Position numbers and translations under genes: made by a program. Below are positions 9,456 to 18,281 of a stretch of 64,000 nt of DNA, one piece after another. Each line of letters begins with the position of its first letter. Position 1 is the stretch's first letter. The notes beneath the pieces are model-generated. The model made no database searches and was not told the DNA's origin. It was given only the letters and a program-made list of their open reading frames with translations. Origin of the DNA: Kushneria konosiri (GTDB taxonomy: Bacteria > Pseudomonadota > Gammaproteobacteria > Pseudomonadales > Halomonadaceae); assembly GCF_002155145.1 (NCBI RefSeq), contig NZ_CP021323.1, positions 2,294,001-2,358,000 on the forward strand, in the 5' to 3' direction.

Positions 9456-10022
9456 GTGAGCATCAAGGCAGACAAATGGATTCGCCGCATGGCGCAGGAA
9501 CACGGCATGATCGAGCCGTTCGAGTACGATCAGGTCCGCCATGCCGGTGATCAACGTGTCATCTCCTACGGTACGTCAAGCTATGGCTATGACGTGCGCT
9601 GCTCCGACGAATTCAAGGTTTTCACCAACATTCACTCGGCCACCGTCGATCCCAAGCACTTCGACGAGAAAAGCTTTGTGGACGTCAAGGGCGATGCCTG
9701 CGTCATTCCGCCCAACTCCTTTGCACTGGCGCGCACGGTGGAGTACTTCCGTATTCCGCGTAACGTGCTGACCATCTGTCTTGGCAAGTCGACCTATGCG
9801 CGCTGTGGCATCATCGTCAACGTCACGCCGCTGGAACCGGAGTGGGAAGGGCATGTGACGCTCGAGTTCTCCAATACCACCAATCTGCCGGCGCGCATTT
9901 ACGCCAACGAAGGTGTGGCTCAGATGCTCTTTTTCGAGTCCGATGAGGTGTGTGATACCTCCTACAAGGACCGTGGTGGTAAGTACATGGGCCAGCGCGG
10001 CGTGACCCTGCCGCGCACCTGA
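9456..10022 (+). CDS. dcd: dCTP deaminase
   Basis: Deaminates dCTP to dUTP, feeding thymidylate synthesis. It encodes 188 residues, the usual length, starting at GTG 9456 ([14 protein letters not shown]). Conserved stretches include [14 protein letters not shown], the [10 protein letters not shown] loop, and [16 protein letters not shown], which holds the catalytic glutamate. The frame is open much further upstream, but that part reads across the intergenic gap and is not coding. It converges with cadR. Confidence 0.96.
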   Translation: MSIKADKWIRRMAQEHGMIEPFEYDQVRHAGDQRVISYGTSSYGYDVRCSDEFKVFTNIHSATVDPKHFDEKSFVDVKGDACVIPPNSFALARTVEYFRIPRNVLTICLGKSTYARCGIIVNVTPLEPEWEGHVTLEFSNTTNLPARIYANEGVAQMLFFESDEVCDTSYKDRGGKYMGQRGVTLPRT

Positions 10023-10035
10023 ATTGCATGATTGT

Positions 10036-10069
10036 GCCCGGCTAGCCCAGATGGGTAGTGCTGCCGGGC
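10036..10069. terminator. Possible terminator between dcd and cadR
   Basis: GCCCGGC at 10036-10042 pairs with GCCGGGC at 10063-10069, with a smaller inner hairpin, just after the dcd stop and overlapping the 3' end of cadR. The downstream T content is modest (CTCTTCTTC). Confidence 0.45.
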
Positions 10070-10473
10070 TCTTCTTCCCGCGCCATCTCCTCCAGACCGT
10101 GCACGATGCCACAGTCATTCACGGGGCTGGTGTGTCCGCATTTCTCCCGCAGGTTTCTAAGCTGACCGTGTAGCTGGGAGAGCTCTTCCAGACGTACCTC
10201 GACGTGATGAATGTGTTCATCAAGCAGGCCATTGATGGCCTGACAATCTCCCCCCGGATTGTCCATCAGCGCCAGCAGTGCGTGAATCTCGGCATGACTC
10301 ATGGCCAGTGCCCGACAGTTGCGAATAAAGCTCAGCCGCTTGAGATGCTGCTGTCCGTAATGACGATAGTTGCTCTCGCTGCGATGCGGGGCCGGCAGTA
10401 ACCCTTCACGCTCGTAAAAGCGGATGGTCTGGCTGCTGCAGCCGGTTTCTCTGGCCAGTTCTCCAATCTTCAT
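10042..10473 (-). CDS. cadR: MerR-family Cd(II)/Pb(II)-responsive regulator CadR
   Basis: 143-residue metal sensor that twists the cadA promoter open when metal binds. It has an N-terminal winged HTH (MKIGELARETGCSSQTIRFYEREGLLP) and a dimerisation coiled coil. The metal-ligand cysteines are at 77, 112 and 121 (GGDCQAIN, EKCGH, NDCGI), matching the CadR/PbrR pattern rather than ZntR or CueR. The ATG at 10473 has AGGAG seven bases upstream. It is divergent from the ATPase it presumably controls. A short acidic, His-ending tail follows. Confidence 0.93.
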   Translation of the reverse strand: MKIGELARETGCSSQTIRFYEREGLLPAPHRSESNYRHYGQQHLKRLSFIRNCRALAMSHAEIHALLALMDNPGGDCQAINGLLDEHIHHVEVRLEELSQLHGQLRNLREKCGHTSPVNDCGIVHGLEEMAREEEPGSTTHLG

Positions 10474-10553
10474 GCGGCGCTCCTGTGTGGCAAGGGCTGA
10501 CGATGCGATGACATTGATGTGAATACTCAAGGGCCGTCGAGCGTCTGTCGGAC

Positions 10554-10584
10554 TTGACCTTATAGTCACTATAGGGTTTCGAAT
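10554..10584 (+). promoter_or_regulatory. MerR-type promoter/operator of cadA
   Basis: A -35 box TTGACC (10554-10559) is separated by 19 bp from a poor -10 (TCGAAT). The spacer carries a dyad, ACCTTATAGT-C-ACTATAGGGT (10557-10577), with 9 of 10 symmetric positions. The overlong spacer with a central dyad is the standard MerR-family activation geometry. Confidence 0.85.
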
Positions 10585-10631
10585 GTGTGCATTCCAGAGT
10601 GATCGGCATTTACGTTTTCAAGGGAGCGCGC

Positions 10632-13019
10632 ATGACACATCACCGTGAAACGTCACCGAGTAGTGCCCCTGTCTTTACCCCTGTTTCAAACCGCGAATCG
10701 ACGTCAGAGCCCTCGTCCTGCTGCACACCTCAATCGCCGTCCTGCTGCGGCGGCTCAAGCGATCATGTCGAGGCTGCGACCGGTTGTTGCGGCAGTGATC
10801 AGGGTAAGGTGCCGCATGATGCGGTGCTGGCGGACAGCGTGCTAGAGGGAGATCAACTGCGCACCAGCATGCGTATTGCGCAGATGTGCTGTCCGGTCGA
10901 GGAACAGATGATCCGCAAGCAGCTGTCCGCCAGAGACGATGTCGAGCGGCTGGAGTTCAACCTGTTGCAGCGTGTGCTGACTGTGGTGCATGCCCCCGAG
11001 GCGCTGGACAATATTCTCGACGCCATCCGCGAGCTGGGGTTCGTACCGGAGCTTGCCGACAATCAGGGCAGGTCTGGTCAGGAGGATGAAACGCCAGCGC
11101 CCTGGGGGCCGTTGATCTTCAGCGCTGTCGCTGCCTGTGCCTCCGAAGCAGTCGCGTGGATGTCCGGGCCGATATGGCTGGTGGCCGTGCTGGCGCTGGC
11201 GGCCATCGCCGGCTGCGGACTGGAGACCTGGCGCAAGGGCTGGATCGCGGTGCGTCATGGCAACCTCAACATCAACGCGCTGATGAGCATCGCCGTGACC
11301 GGGGCGCTTTTGATCGGGCACTGGCCCGAAGCCGCCATGGTCATGGTGCTGTTCAATCTGGCCGAGCGGATCGAGGCCCGCTCGCTGTCCCGGGCGCGAC
11401 ATGCCATCGAGGATCTGATGAAGCTGGCCCCCGAGGTGGCGACCGTACGCCAGGGGGATGGCCGCTGGGCGGAAAAACCGGTAGCGGAGATCGAGGTGGG
11501 GTCGCTGATACGCGTGCGTCCCGGGGCGCGCATCGGTCTGGATAGCGACGTGGTGGCGGGGACATCCAGTGTCAACCAGGCGCCGATTACGGGGGAAGGC
11601 CTGCCGGTCGATAAATCGCCGGGCGACAGCGTCTTCGCCGGTACCATTGTGGAGGCCGGTGAGCTTGAATGCCGGGTCACCCGCCCGGCCAGCGATTCGA
11701 CGCTTTCGCGCATTATCAGCGCTGTCGAGCAGGCGCAGAGTGAGCGGGCGCCGACACAGCGCTTCATCGATCGCTTTGCACGCGTCTATACCCCGGCGGT
11801 TGTGGCAATGGCAGCACTGCTGGCGGTGGTGCCGCCATTGCTGGCCGGGGGCGGCTGGCTCGACTGGATCTATCGATCACTGGTGCTGCTGGTGATTGCC
11901 TGCCCCTGCGCGCTGGTGATCTCCACGCCGGTCACCGTGGTGACCGGACTTGCCAATGCGGCCCGGCGCGGCATTCTGATCAAGGGCGGGGTCTATCTGG
12001 AAGAGGGGCGACGGCTTGGCTGGGTGGCGCTCGACAAGACCGGCACGCTGACCCACGGTCGGCCGCAGCAGACGCATGCCGAGGTGCTTGACGCGCAATG
12101 CCCTGAACAAGTGGCTTCGCTGGCGCTTGGGCTGGCCCAGCGCTCTGATCATCCGGTGTCCATGGCGCTGGCCCGTGCCGGCGAGTCCGCAGGCGTAACG
12201 CCGTCGTCCTTTGAGGCGATCGAGGCGCTGCCGGGACGCGGGATCACCGGCCTCAGTGAGGGCGTACGCTACTGGCTGGGTCATCAGGGACTGGTTCATG
12301 AACGGGGCCATCTGGATCAGACGCTCAAGGCGCGCATCGAAACGCTTGAGCGTGAAGGGCGCACGGTGGTGGTACTGATGGATGAGGCGCGGGCGCTCGC
12401 CCTGTATGCCGTGGCCGATACGCTCAGGGAGACCAGCCGCGAGGCGGTCGCCGAGCTTCATCGGCTGGGGGTGCGTACCCTGATGCTGACCGGTGACAAC
12501 CCGCACGCCGCTCAAGCCATCGGGCGCAGCGTCGGGATCGATCGCATCGAAAGTGGCCTGATGCCGCAGGACAAGCTTTCGCATCTCGAAGCGCTCGCCG
12601 GTGACGGGCGTGTGGCCATGATCGGTGATGGCATCAATGATGCCCCGGCGCTGGCGCGTGCTGACATCGGTTTTGCCATGGGCGCCATGGGCACCGACAG
12701 TGCCATTGAAACGGCCGATGTTGCCCTGATGGACGACGATCTGCGCAAGGTCGGGGCCTTTATTCGCCTGTCGCGGGCCACGCACCGTATCCTGATGCAA
12801 AATATTGCGCTGGCGCTGGGCATCAAGGCGGTCTTTCTCGCGCTTACCGTGGCGGGGCTTGGCACGTTGTGGATGGCTGTATTTGCCGATGTGGGGGCCA
12901 GTGTTCTGGTCGTTCTCAATGGGTTGCGGTTGCTGCGCCATGAGACAAAAGACGACGTGAAAACCTCTGACAGGACCACCCCGACCAAGGTCGCTGTAGG
13001 AGCAGGTGCCTGGATGTGA
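10632..13019 (+). CDS. cadA: Heavy-metal exporting P1B-ATPase (CadA/ZntA type)
   Basis: Inner-membrane pump exporting Zn/Cd/Pb. 795 residues: a Cys-rich tail with three CC pairs (30-31, 38-39, 52-53), a soluble metal-binding domain with the CCPVEE site (C86-C87), transmembrane helices, the transport motif CPC (424-426), the phosphorylation site DKTGT (D468), the HP motif (SDHPV) and the hinge GDGINDAPAL. CC-E at the domain entrance and CPC favour Cd/Pb/Zn over copper. Start ATG 10632 follows AAGGGAG. The promoter is the CadR-type operator. The extra CC pairs before the domain are unusual and may be a low-affinity metal trap. Confidence 0.95.
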   Translation: MTHHRETSPSSAPVFTPVSNRESTSEPSSCCTPQSPSCCGGSSDHVEAATGCCGSDQGKVPHDAVLADSVLEGDQLRTSMRIAQMCCPVEEQMIRKQLSARDDVERLEFNLLQRVLTVVHAPEALDNILDAIRELGFVPELADNQGRSGQEDETPAPWGPLIFSAVAACASEAVAWMSGPIWLVAVLALAAIAGCGLETWRKGWIAVRHGNLNINALMSIAVTGALLIGHWPEAAMVMVLFNLAERIEARSLSRARHAIEDLMKLAPEVATVRQGDGRWAEKPVAEIEVGSLIRVRPGARIGLDSDVVAGTSSVNQAPITGEGLPVDKSPGDSVFAGTIVEAGELECRVTRPASDSTLSRIISAVEQAQSERAPTQRFIDRFARVYTPAVVAMAALLAVVPPLLAGGGWLDWIYRSLVLLVIACPCALVISTPVTVVTGLANAARRGILIKGGVYLEEGRRLGWVALDKTGTLTHGRPQQTHAEVLDAQCPEQVASLALGLAQRSDHPVSMALARAGESAGVTPSSFEAIEALPGRGITGLSEGVRYWLGHQGLVHERGHLDQTLKARIETLEREGRTVVVLMDEARALALYAVADTLRETSREAVAELHRLGVRTLMLTGDNPHAAQAIGRSVGIDRIESGLMPQDKLSHLEALAGDGRVAMIGDGINDAPALARADIGFAMGAMGTDSAIETADVALMDDDLRKVGAFIRLSRATHRILMQNIALALGIKAVFLALTVAGLGTLWMAVFADVGASVLVVLNGLRLLRHETKDDVKTSDRTTPTKVAVGAGAWM

Positions 13020-13106
13020 CATTTTTATGACAGCGCCATGACACGGGTCTGCCCCTTTTGGGCAGGACGCCCGGTGGCGCGTCATGTCACAGACATCGAG
13101 GCATTC

Positions 13107-14441
13107 ATGTACGGAATCTTCAAGGCCGGGCGACCCGGCAAGCCGCTTCCCGAGGCGGAGATCGACAGCACCTACAAGCGCCTGCGCTGGCAGATCTTTG
13201 CCGGTATCTTCATCGGCTATGCCGGTTACTATCTGGTTCGAAAGAACTTTACCCTCGCCATTCCCAGTCTTGTGGAGCAGGGATACTCCCGCGGGGATCT
13301 GGGACTGGCGCTGGCCGGTGTCTCGATCGCCTACGGCATTTCCAAGTTTTTGATGGGGGCGGTGTCGGACCGCTCCAATCCGCGCTATTTCCTGCCCGCC
13401 GGGCTTTTGTGCTCGGCGCTGATCATGTTTTTGTTCGGCTTTTCCGAGTGGGCGACCTCCAGTATCGCCATCATGTTCGTACTGCTGTTTCTCAATGGCT
13501 GGGTACAGGGCATGGGGTGGCCACCGTGCGGGCGGACCATGGTGCACTGGTGGTCAAAGCACGAACGCGGCGGGGTAGTGTCGGTCTGGAATGTTGCGCA
13601 CAACGTGGGCGGCGGTCTGATCGGACCGTTGTTCATTCTGGGCATGGCCTGGTTCAATGACTGGCGCTCGGCCTTTTATGTGCCGGCGGCCGTCGCCGTG
13701 GGTGTGGCCGTCTTTGCGCTGTTGACCATGCGCGATACGCCGCAGACCTGCGGGCTGCCGCCGATCGAAAAGTACAAAAATGACTATCCGGAAGGCTATG
13801 ACGACAGCCACGAGCGAGAGTTTTCCGCGCGGGAAATCTTTGTCGAGCACATACTGAAAAACCGTCTGCTGTGGTGCATTGCCCTTGCCAACGTCTTTGT
13901 CTATCTGCTGCGTTACGGCGTGCTCGACTGGGCGCCGACCTATCTGCAGGAGGTGAAGCACTTTACGGTCGACAAGTCTTCCTGGGCCTACTTTCTCTAC
14001 GAGTGGGCCGGCATTCCCGGCACGCTTTTGTGCGGCTGGCTCTCCGATAAGCTGTTTCGCGGCAATCGTGGCGCGACCGGTATCTGCTTCATGGCGCTGG
14101 TCACGGTCTTCACCGTGCTTTACTGGTTCAATCCGCCGGGTAACCCGACCATCGACATGCTGTGTCTGATTGCCATCGGCTTTTTGATCTATGGACCGGT
14201 CATGCTGATCGGGCTGCACGCGCTGGAGCTGGTGCCCAAAAAGGCCGCCGGCACCGCTGCCGGCTTTACCGGGCTTTTCGGCTATCTGGGCGGCTCGGTC
14301 GCAGCCAGTGCGATGGTGGGCTATACCGTTGACCATTACGGCTGGGACGGCGGGTTTGCGCTGCTGGTGGGGGCCTGCATTCTGGCCATCCTGCTGCTGG
14401 CGCTGACGCTTCGTCAGGCCCCGGCCAGTCGCGCTGGCTGA
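13107..14441 (+). CDS. glpT: Glycerol-3-phosphate:phosphate antiporter
   Basis: Major-facilitator antiporter that imports sn-glycerol-3-phosphate in exchange for phosphate. It has 444 residues and 12 predicted helices and is very close to E. coli GlpT throughout ([58 protein letters not shown]). The substrate-binding arginines in YYLVRKNF and LLRYG are present. The frame is open from 13038, but homologues start at MYGIFKAG (ATG 13107) behind GAGG. No glpK or glpD is next to it. Confidence 0.96.
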   Translation: MYGIFKAGRPGKPLPEAEIDSTYKRLRWQIFAGIFIGYAGYYLVRKNFTLAIPSLVEQGYSRGDLGLALAGVSIAYGISKFLMGAVSDRSNPRYFLPAGLLCSALIMFLFGFSEWATSSIAIMFVLLFLNGWVQGMGWPPCGRTMVHWWSKHERGGVVSVWNVAHNVGGGLIGPLFILGMAWFNDWRSAFYVPAAVAVGVAVFALLTMRDTPQTCGLPPIEKYKNDYPEGYDDSHEREFSAREIFVEHILKNRLLWCIALANVFVYLLRYGVLDWAPTYLQEVKHFTVDKSSWAYFLYEWAGIPGTLLCGWLSDKLFRGNRGATGICFMALVTVFTVLYWFNPPGNPTIDMLCLIAIGFLIYGPVMLIGLHALELVPKKAAGTAAGFTGLFGYLGGSVAASAMVGYTVDHYGWDGGFALLVGACILAILLLALTLRQAPASRAG

Positions 14442-14457
14442 GGCGAGCATGAGGCCT

Positions 14458-14494
14458 CCGACTGACCGGCGTGCCAGGCGGGCCGGTCAGTCGG
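14458..14494. terminator. Bidirectional hairpin between glpT and the esterase gene
   Basis: A 13-bp perfect stem, CCGACTGACCGGC / GCCGGTCAGTCGG, with an 11-nt loop. It lies in the convergent gap and overlaps the last codons of the esterase. No long T tract follows. Confidence 0.6.
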
Positions 14495-15464
14495 ACCCGG
14501 TAATCAGCGTCGCGCCACTGATGTCCGAGAGTGCCAGCTTGAGCGAGCGCACCAGCGCGGCGCCGTGGCCCATGCCTTCCAGCACTTCAAAGCGTGCATC
14601 AAGGCCTGGCATGTCATCCATTCGCTGTGCCAGCGCTCGTAGCTGGTTGTTGATCTGGCTGTCGCTGCCGCCGTTGGAGTAGGGGCCGCGGCGTTCGAGC
14701 TCGGCATCGCCACGCATCAACAGGGCGCTGCCATGGCGATCCTCCGGCCAGCGAAAGCGATCCGCTTCCTGCAGCACCTGATAGCCGTTCCAGTGAAGTG
14801 TCGGGCTGGCGGCATACCAGTGATCGAACAGTGAAGGGTGAGTGAAAAGCGCATGTAGAACAAACAGCCCACCAAAGGAGTGCCCCCAGATGGCACGCTC
14901 GGAGGTGTTGATGGGCAGGTCGCGTTCGGCCTCCGCCATAATGGTGTCATCGAGCAGCTTGATAAAGTCGTCGGCGCCGCCCCCGCGACGCTCGGGATGA
15001 CGATCGTCAACGATCGGGTCCTGCTTTGGATGTCTCGGGGTGTAGTCCCACTGACGTGCTTCGACATCAAAGCGGCGGTCCGTGTCGTAACCCAGCGCAA
15101 TCAGAACCGGCGGTGTGGCAGCATCCATCGCTTTTAGATGCTGCTCATTAAGCGCGGCCAGTGCGGCATTGCCGTCAAGTAGATAGATCGGCGCGTAGCC
15201 GGCCTCAGGAGGCGCCTTTTTGGGAATGGCCACGGTAATACGGTAGTGGCGCGCTCCATCGGGACTCGCCAGACGGTGTATTCGAAAATCGTAGACGCTG
15301 GAGCCTGTCTCGGCGATGCCCGGCGGCAGTGGCTGGTTGAAGTCATCGCTGGCGCTGGCCGGCAGGGACCAGAACGCACCGGGCAAAAGCGCCAGCAGGG
15401 CAGTGGCGCTGGCACCCTTGAGCAGCCGGCGTCTGGTGTCATCAAGGTCAGGGGGCAGTGTCAT
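14487..15464 (-). CDS. Siderophore esterase, Tat-exported alpha/beta hydrolase (IroE/Fes-like)
   Basis: A periplasmic esterase of 325 residues, probably opening catecholate siderophores to release iron. The N-terminus has a twin-arginine signal (TRRRLLKGASATALLALLPGA; RRR at 11-13). The hydrolase core has the nucleophile elbow GHSFGG (S196) and the terminal histidine in EGMGHG (H300). The closest family is IroE/YbbA-like esterases, annotated alpha/beta hydrolase-fold. It lies about 95 nt after the siderophore receptor on the same strand, so the two likely share the Fur-controlled promoter. Substrate is inferred from context. Confidence 0.88.
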   Translation of the reverse strand: MTLPPDLDDTRRRLLKGASATALLALLPGAFWSLPASASDDFNQPLPPGIAETGSSVYDFRIHRLASPDGARHYRITVAIPKKAPPEAGYAPIYLLDGNAALAALNEQHLKAMDAATPPVLIALGYDTDRRFDVEARQWDYTPRHPKQDPIVDDRHPERRGGGADDFIKLLDDTIMAEAERDLPINTSERAIWGHSFGGLFVLHALFTHPSLFDHWYAASPTLHWNGYQVLQEADRFRWPEDRHGSALLMRGDAELERRGPYSNGGSDSQINNQLRALAQRMDDMPGLDARFEVLEGMGHGAALVRSLKLALSDISGATLITGSD

Positions 15465-15559
15465 ATGGCCTCTTGTCGAATCATGGTCATCCTTGTGACC
15501 GCGCCGTCGCGCGTTTGCTCCGATGGCACGGTAATTGTCTGGCGGTTGAAATGAGGCTA

Positions 15560-17851
15560 TCAGAATGAAGCGGTCAGTGATGAATAAATTGCTCGGCCCG
15601 GTTCATTGTAGGTGGCGGCTCCGGCGCTGCTGCTGTTGCCCTCGCGGTAGAGGCGCTTGTCGAACAGATTTCTGACGCCAAAGCTGCCGCGCAGATGGTC
15701 GTTGAAGGTGTAGCCCACATTGGCGCCCACGATGCTGTAGGGCGAGACGCTATCATCATTGACCCCGGTACGCTCCTGAACGCGGGAGTTGGGCTGCGAG
15801 GGTGCTTCCTGTTTGCCATAGGCCGTCCAGTAGAGCTGGGTGTTGAGCCGCTCGCTGAGGGTCCAGTCCAGCGTCGAGTTGAGCGTAAATTCCGGAATGA
15901 TGGAGAGCGGGTCACCGGTCGCCTTGTCTTTGGACTCGATCATCCAGGTGACGTTATTGCTCCACAACAGGCTATCGGTCAACGGCACCTGAAGGTTGCC
16001 TTCAAGCCCCTGCACGACGGCACGCTCGGCATTGCGCCACTGAAGTACGTTGGTGCCGTTACCGGTCACGGCGACGGGGTCGAGCCCGGAGACGATCTTG
16101 TCCCTGTAGTCGTTGCGAAAATAGGTCAGTCCCGCTACCAGCTCATCCTTGCGATACTCGATGCCGATTTCTTTGTTGATGCTGGTCTCGGCGTCGAGAT
16201 CCTCATTGCCGACCAGATAACAGGCGTTTTGAGAACCGACCGGACAGCCGTTACCGCGGGAATAGAGCAGATAGTTCGGATTGGTCTGATAGAGATTGGG
16301 GGCCTTGAAGGCCCGTGCAACGCCGGCCTTGAGGGTGATGTGATGGCCGAGTTCCTGTGACGCATTCAGGCTCGGGCTCCAGTGTCTGCCGGCCTCGCTG
16401 TGATGGTCAAACCGCAGCCCGGGCGTAACGATGGTGCCCGGGCGCAGCTCGATGTTGTCCTCGATATAGACGCCGCCAAGTTCGACGCTTGCCCTGTCAT
16501 CTCCGTTGGGAGCAAACCCGGCCAGATTACCGGCTTCACCGAAGCTCTGGTTGGTATTGCCGGGGTCTTCCAGCGTATCCCGGTTCCACTCGCCGCCGAA
16601 GGTGATGACCTGTTCGAACACGCGGCTGGTGAAGTAATCGGCTTCGGCGCCGAGACGATAGGCGTTGAACTCACTGCTGGCATAATTGGCGTCGTCACTG
16701 CCACCACCGATGGTGCCTTCAAAGCGTCCGGCCGTTCCCTCGTTGAGGCGGGTATTTCGGGTGCGCTCATACTGTGCTGTCACTCGGGTGTCCATGTCCT
16801 CCCATTGACCGGTATGGGTCAACGCCACATTTTGTCGATAGAGGCGATTGGTCTCGGCGCCACCATTGGCAAGAGTTTCGGTCAAATCGTTGCGCTGGTT
16901 GTTTTGCGAGTCACCGGTATAGATATTGCCCTGGCGGGAATAGCCCATCTCGAGATCCAGCAGCTGATCGTCGGTTGCCTGCCAGGAAAGCACGGCATTG
17001 ATGTCCCGGTTGCGAACGCCCTCGCGGCCGGCCGATGTGTTCAACGTGCTGTCACCGGGGGCGTCTGCGTTGATGTCGGGGTCGTCAGCGTCGGTCCTGT
17101 TGGCGCTGCCATAAAGCCGGAGGCTCAGGTCGTCTGTCAGTGGACCTGCCAGGTTGAAGTTGGCGCGTTTGGTGGCACCTTCTTCACTGTTGGTGGGCGT
17201 GCTGGTAAAGGTGGTCACCGAGCCCATCCACTGTTCGGTCGGGCGTCTGGTGATGATGTTGACCACGCCACCTGCCGCACCGGAGCCATAGCGTGCAGCG
17301 GCCGGGCCACGCAATACCTCTATGCGCTCGACCATCTCCGGCGGCACCCAGTTGGTGTCGCCTCTGGAGTCTCGCTCACCGCGCCAGCCGTAGCGGACCG
17401 AGTTGCGCGAGCTGACCGGTTTGCCATCGATCAGGATCAGGGTGTTTTCCGGACCCATGCCACGAATGTCGATCTGACGGTTGTTGCCACGCTGCCCCGA
17501 GGCACTGTTGCCGGTGAGATTGACCCCCGGCATGCGGCGGATAATGTCGGAGAGGTCATTGGCCGGCGGGCGCTTTTCAATATCTTCACGAGTGATGATT
17601 GAAACGCCCGGGGCCTGCTTGAGCGTCTGTTCGGCGGTGCCCAGTACCACCATGTCTTCCAGATCGTCGGCATGGTCGACGGTGATCACCGGCGCAGGCG
17701 CATCAGCCGCGGTGGCCCTGCTCTCAAGCTGCTGACGCAGGTCGTCTGTAGATTGAGCCGTAGCCAGTGCCGAGCCTGCATAAAACATGGGCGCTGAAAC
17801 CGCCAGCGCAATGGCAACTGTCGTCGTATGACCTGACGTTGAACGTGGCAT
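15560..17851 (-). CDS. fepA: TonB-dependent catecholate siderophore receptor (FepA/PfeA)
   Basis: Outer-membrane import receptor for ferric enterobactin-type siderophores, 763 residues. A signal peptide (cleavage near AGSALA) is followed by a TonB box region (EDMVVLGTAEQ), a plug domain with blocks nearly identical to E. coli FepA (MPGVNLTGNS, GQRGNNRQIDIRGMGPENTL, IDGKPVSSRNSVR, VERIEVLRGPAAARYG), and a 22-strand barrel ending in the required terminal phenylalanine (LTASF). A Fur box is upstream and an esterase follows. Whether the native ligand is enterobactin or a related catecholate is not decided by sequence. Confidence 0.96.
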   Translation of the reverse strand: MPRSTSGHTTTVAIALAVSAPMFYAGSALATAQSTDDLRQQLESRATAADAPAPVITVDHADDLEDMVVLGTAEQTLKQAPGVSIITREDIEKRPPANDLSDIIRRMPGVNLTGNSASGQRGNNRQIDIRGMGPENTLILIDGKPVSSRNSVRYGWRGERDSRGDTNWVPPEMVERIEVLRGPAAARYGSGAAGGVVNIITRRPTEQWMGSVTTFTSTPTNSEEGATKRANFNLAGPLTDDLSLRLYGSANRTDADDPDINADAPGDSTLNTSAGREGVRNRDINAVLSWQATDDQLLDLEMGYSRQGNIYTGDSQNNQRNDLTETLANGGAETNRLYRQNVALTHTGQWEDMDTRVTAQYERTRNTRLNEGTAGRFEGTIGGGSDDANYASSEFNAYRLGAEADYFTSRVFEQVITFGGEWNRDTLEDPGNTNQSFGEAGNLAGFAPNGDDRASVELGGVYIEDNIELRPGTIVTPGLRFDHHSEAGRHWSPSLNASQELGHHITLKAGVARAFKAPNLYQTNPNYLLYSRGNGCPVGSQNACYLVGNEDLDAETSINKEIGIEYRKDELVAGLTYFRNDYRDKIVSGLDPVAVTGNGTNVLQWRNAERAVVQGLEGNLQVPLTDSLLWSNNVTWMIESKDKATGDPLSIIPEFTLNSTLDWTLSERLNTQLYWTAYGKQEAPSQPNSRVQERTGVNDDSVSPYSIVGANVGYTFNDHLRGSFGVRNLFDKRLYREGNSSSAGAATYNEPGRAIYSSLTASF

Positions 17852-17961
17852 CTCTTGAAGGGTTCCCTGTTATGTCGTGTCGATCGTGAAGGTTCGCTGG
17901 GCCGGTCGCGTTTATGGCGCCCTGGGAATTGTTGTTATCAGTGCATCTTTAGGAATCGCAA

Positions 17962-17976
17962 TGTTAATTATTATCA
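17962..17976 (-). promoter_or_regulatory. Fur box of fepA
   Basis: On the minus strand this reads TGATAATAATTAACA, matching the 7-1-7 Fur consensus (TGATAAT-N-ATTATCA) at 13 of 14 positions. Confidence 0.85.
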
Positions 17977-18209
17977 TTTGCAAGTAAAGGCTTTTCAGCT
18001 TTTCTTGAAAATCATTGGGTTAAGTTTGATAACAGTCGAAGCCGGGTAATTTTTGACAGGGCTGGCTGACGCCAGTGCCCTGGAAGAGAAACAGCATCAG
18101 TCGCTAAAAGTCGGTATCGCGCTTTGGATAACATCCATGGTGTTTCCATGACCGGCGGCGTTTCAGGAGGGCGCACCGCTCTGAAAGTCAGGGACATGAC
18201 GATGATGGT

Positions 18210-18224
18210 TGAGAATCATTTTCA
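18210..18224 (+). promoter_or_regulatory. Fur box of the yncE-like gene
   Basis: TGAGAATCATTTTCA matches the 7-1-7 Fur consensus at 12 of 14 positions, with both mismatches at symmetric positions. It lies 58 nt before the start codon. Confidence 0.78.
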
Positions 18225-18281
18225 TTCGTGTGCTAGTCTTCCGGGCACATTCAATACTGCATTTCATTGTGAGAGTCGTTC

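Larger units (their letters stand above)
17852..18281. promoter_or_regulatory. 430-bp divergent iron-regulatory region (fepA / yncE-like)
   Basis: Non-coding gap between two divergent genes. It holds an AT-rich stretch and one Fur box for each side (listed separately), about 115 and 60 nt from the respective starts. I see no gene in it; short open frames here lack homology-like content. Confidence 0.7.

Noticed and set aside
11877-13547. 556-codon minus-strand frame across cadA and glpT
   Set aside because: Antisense to two secure genes and reads through their intergenic gap; typical third-position artefact.
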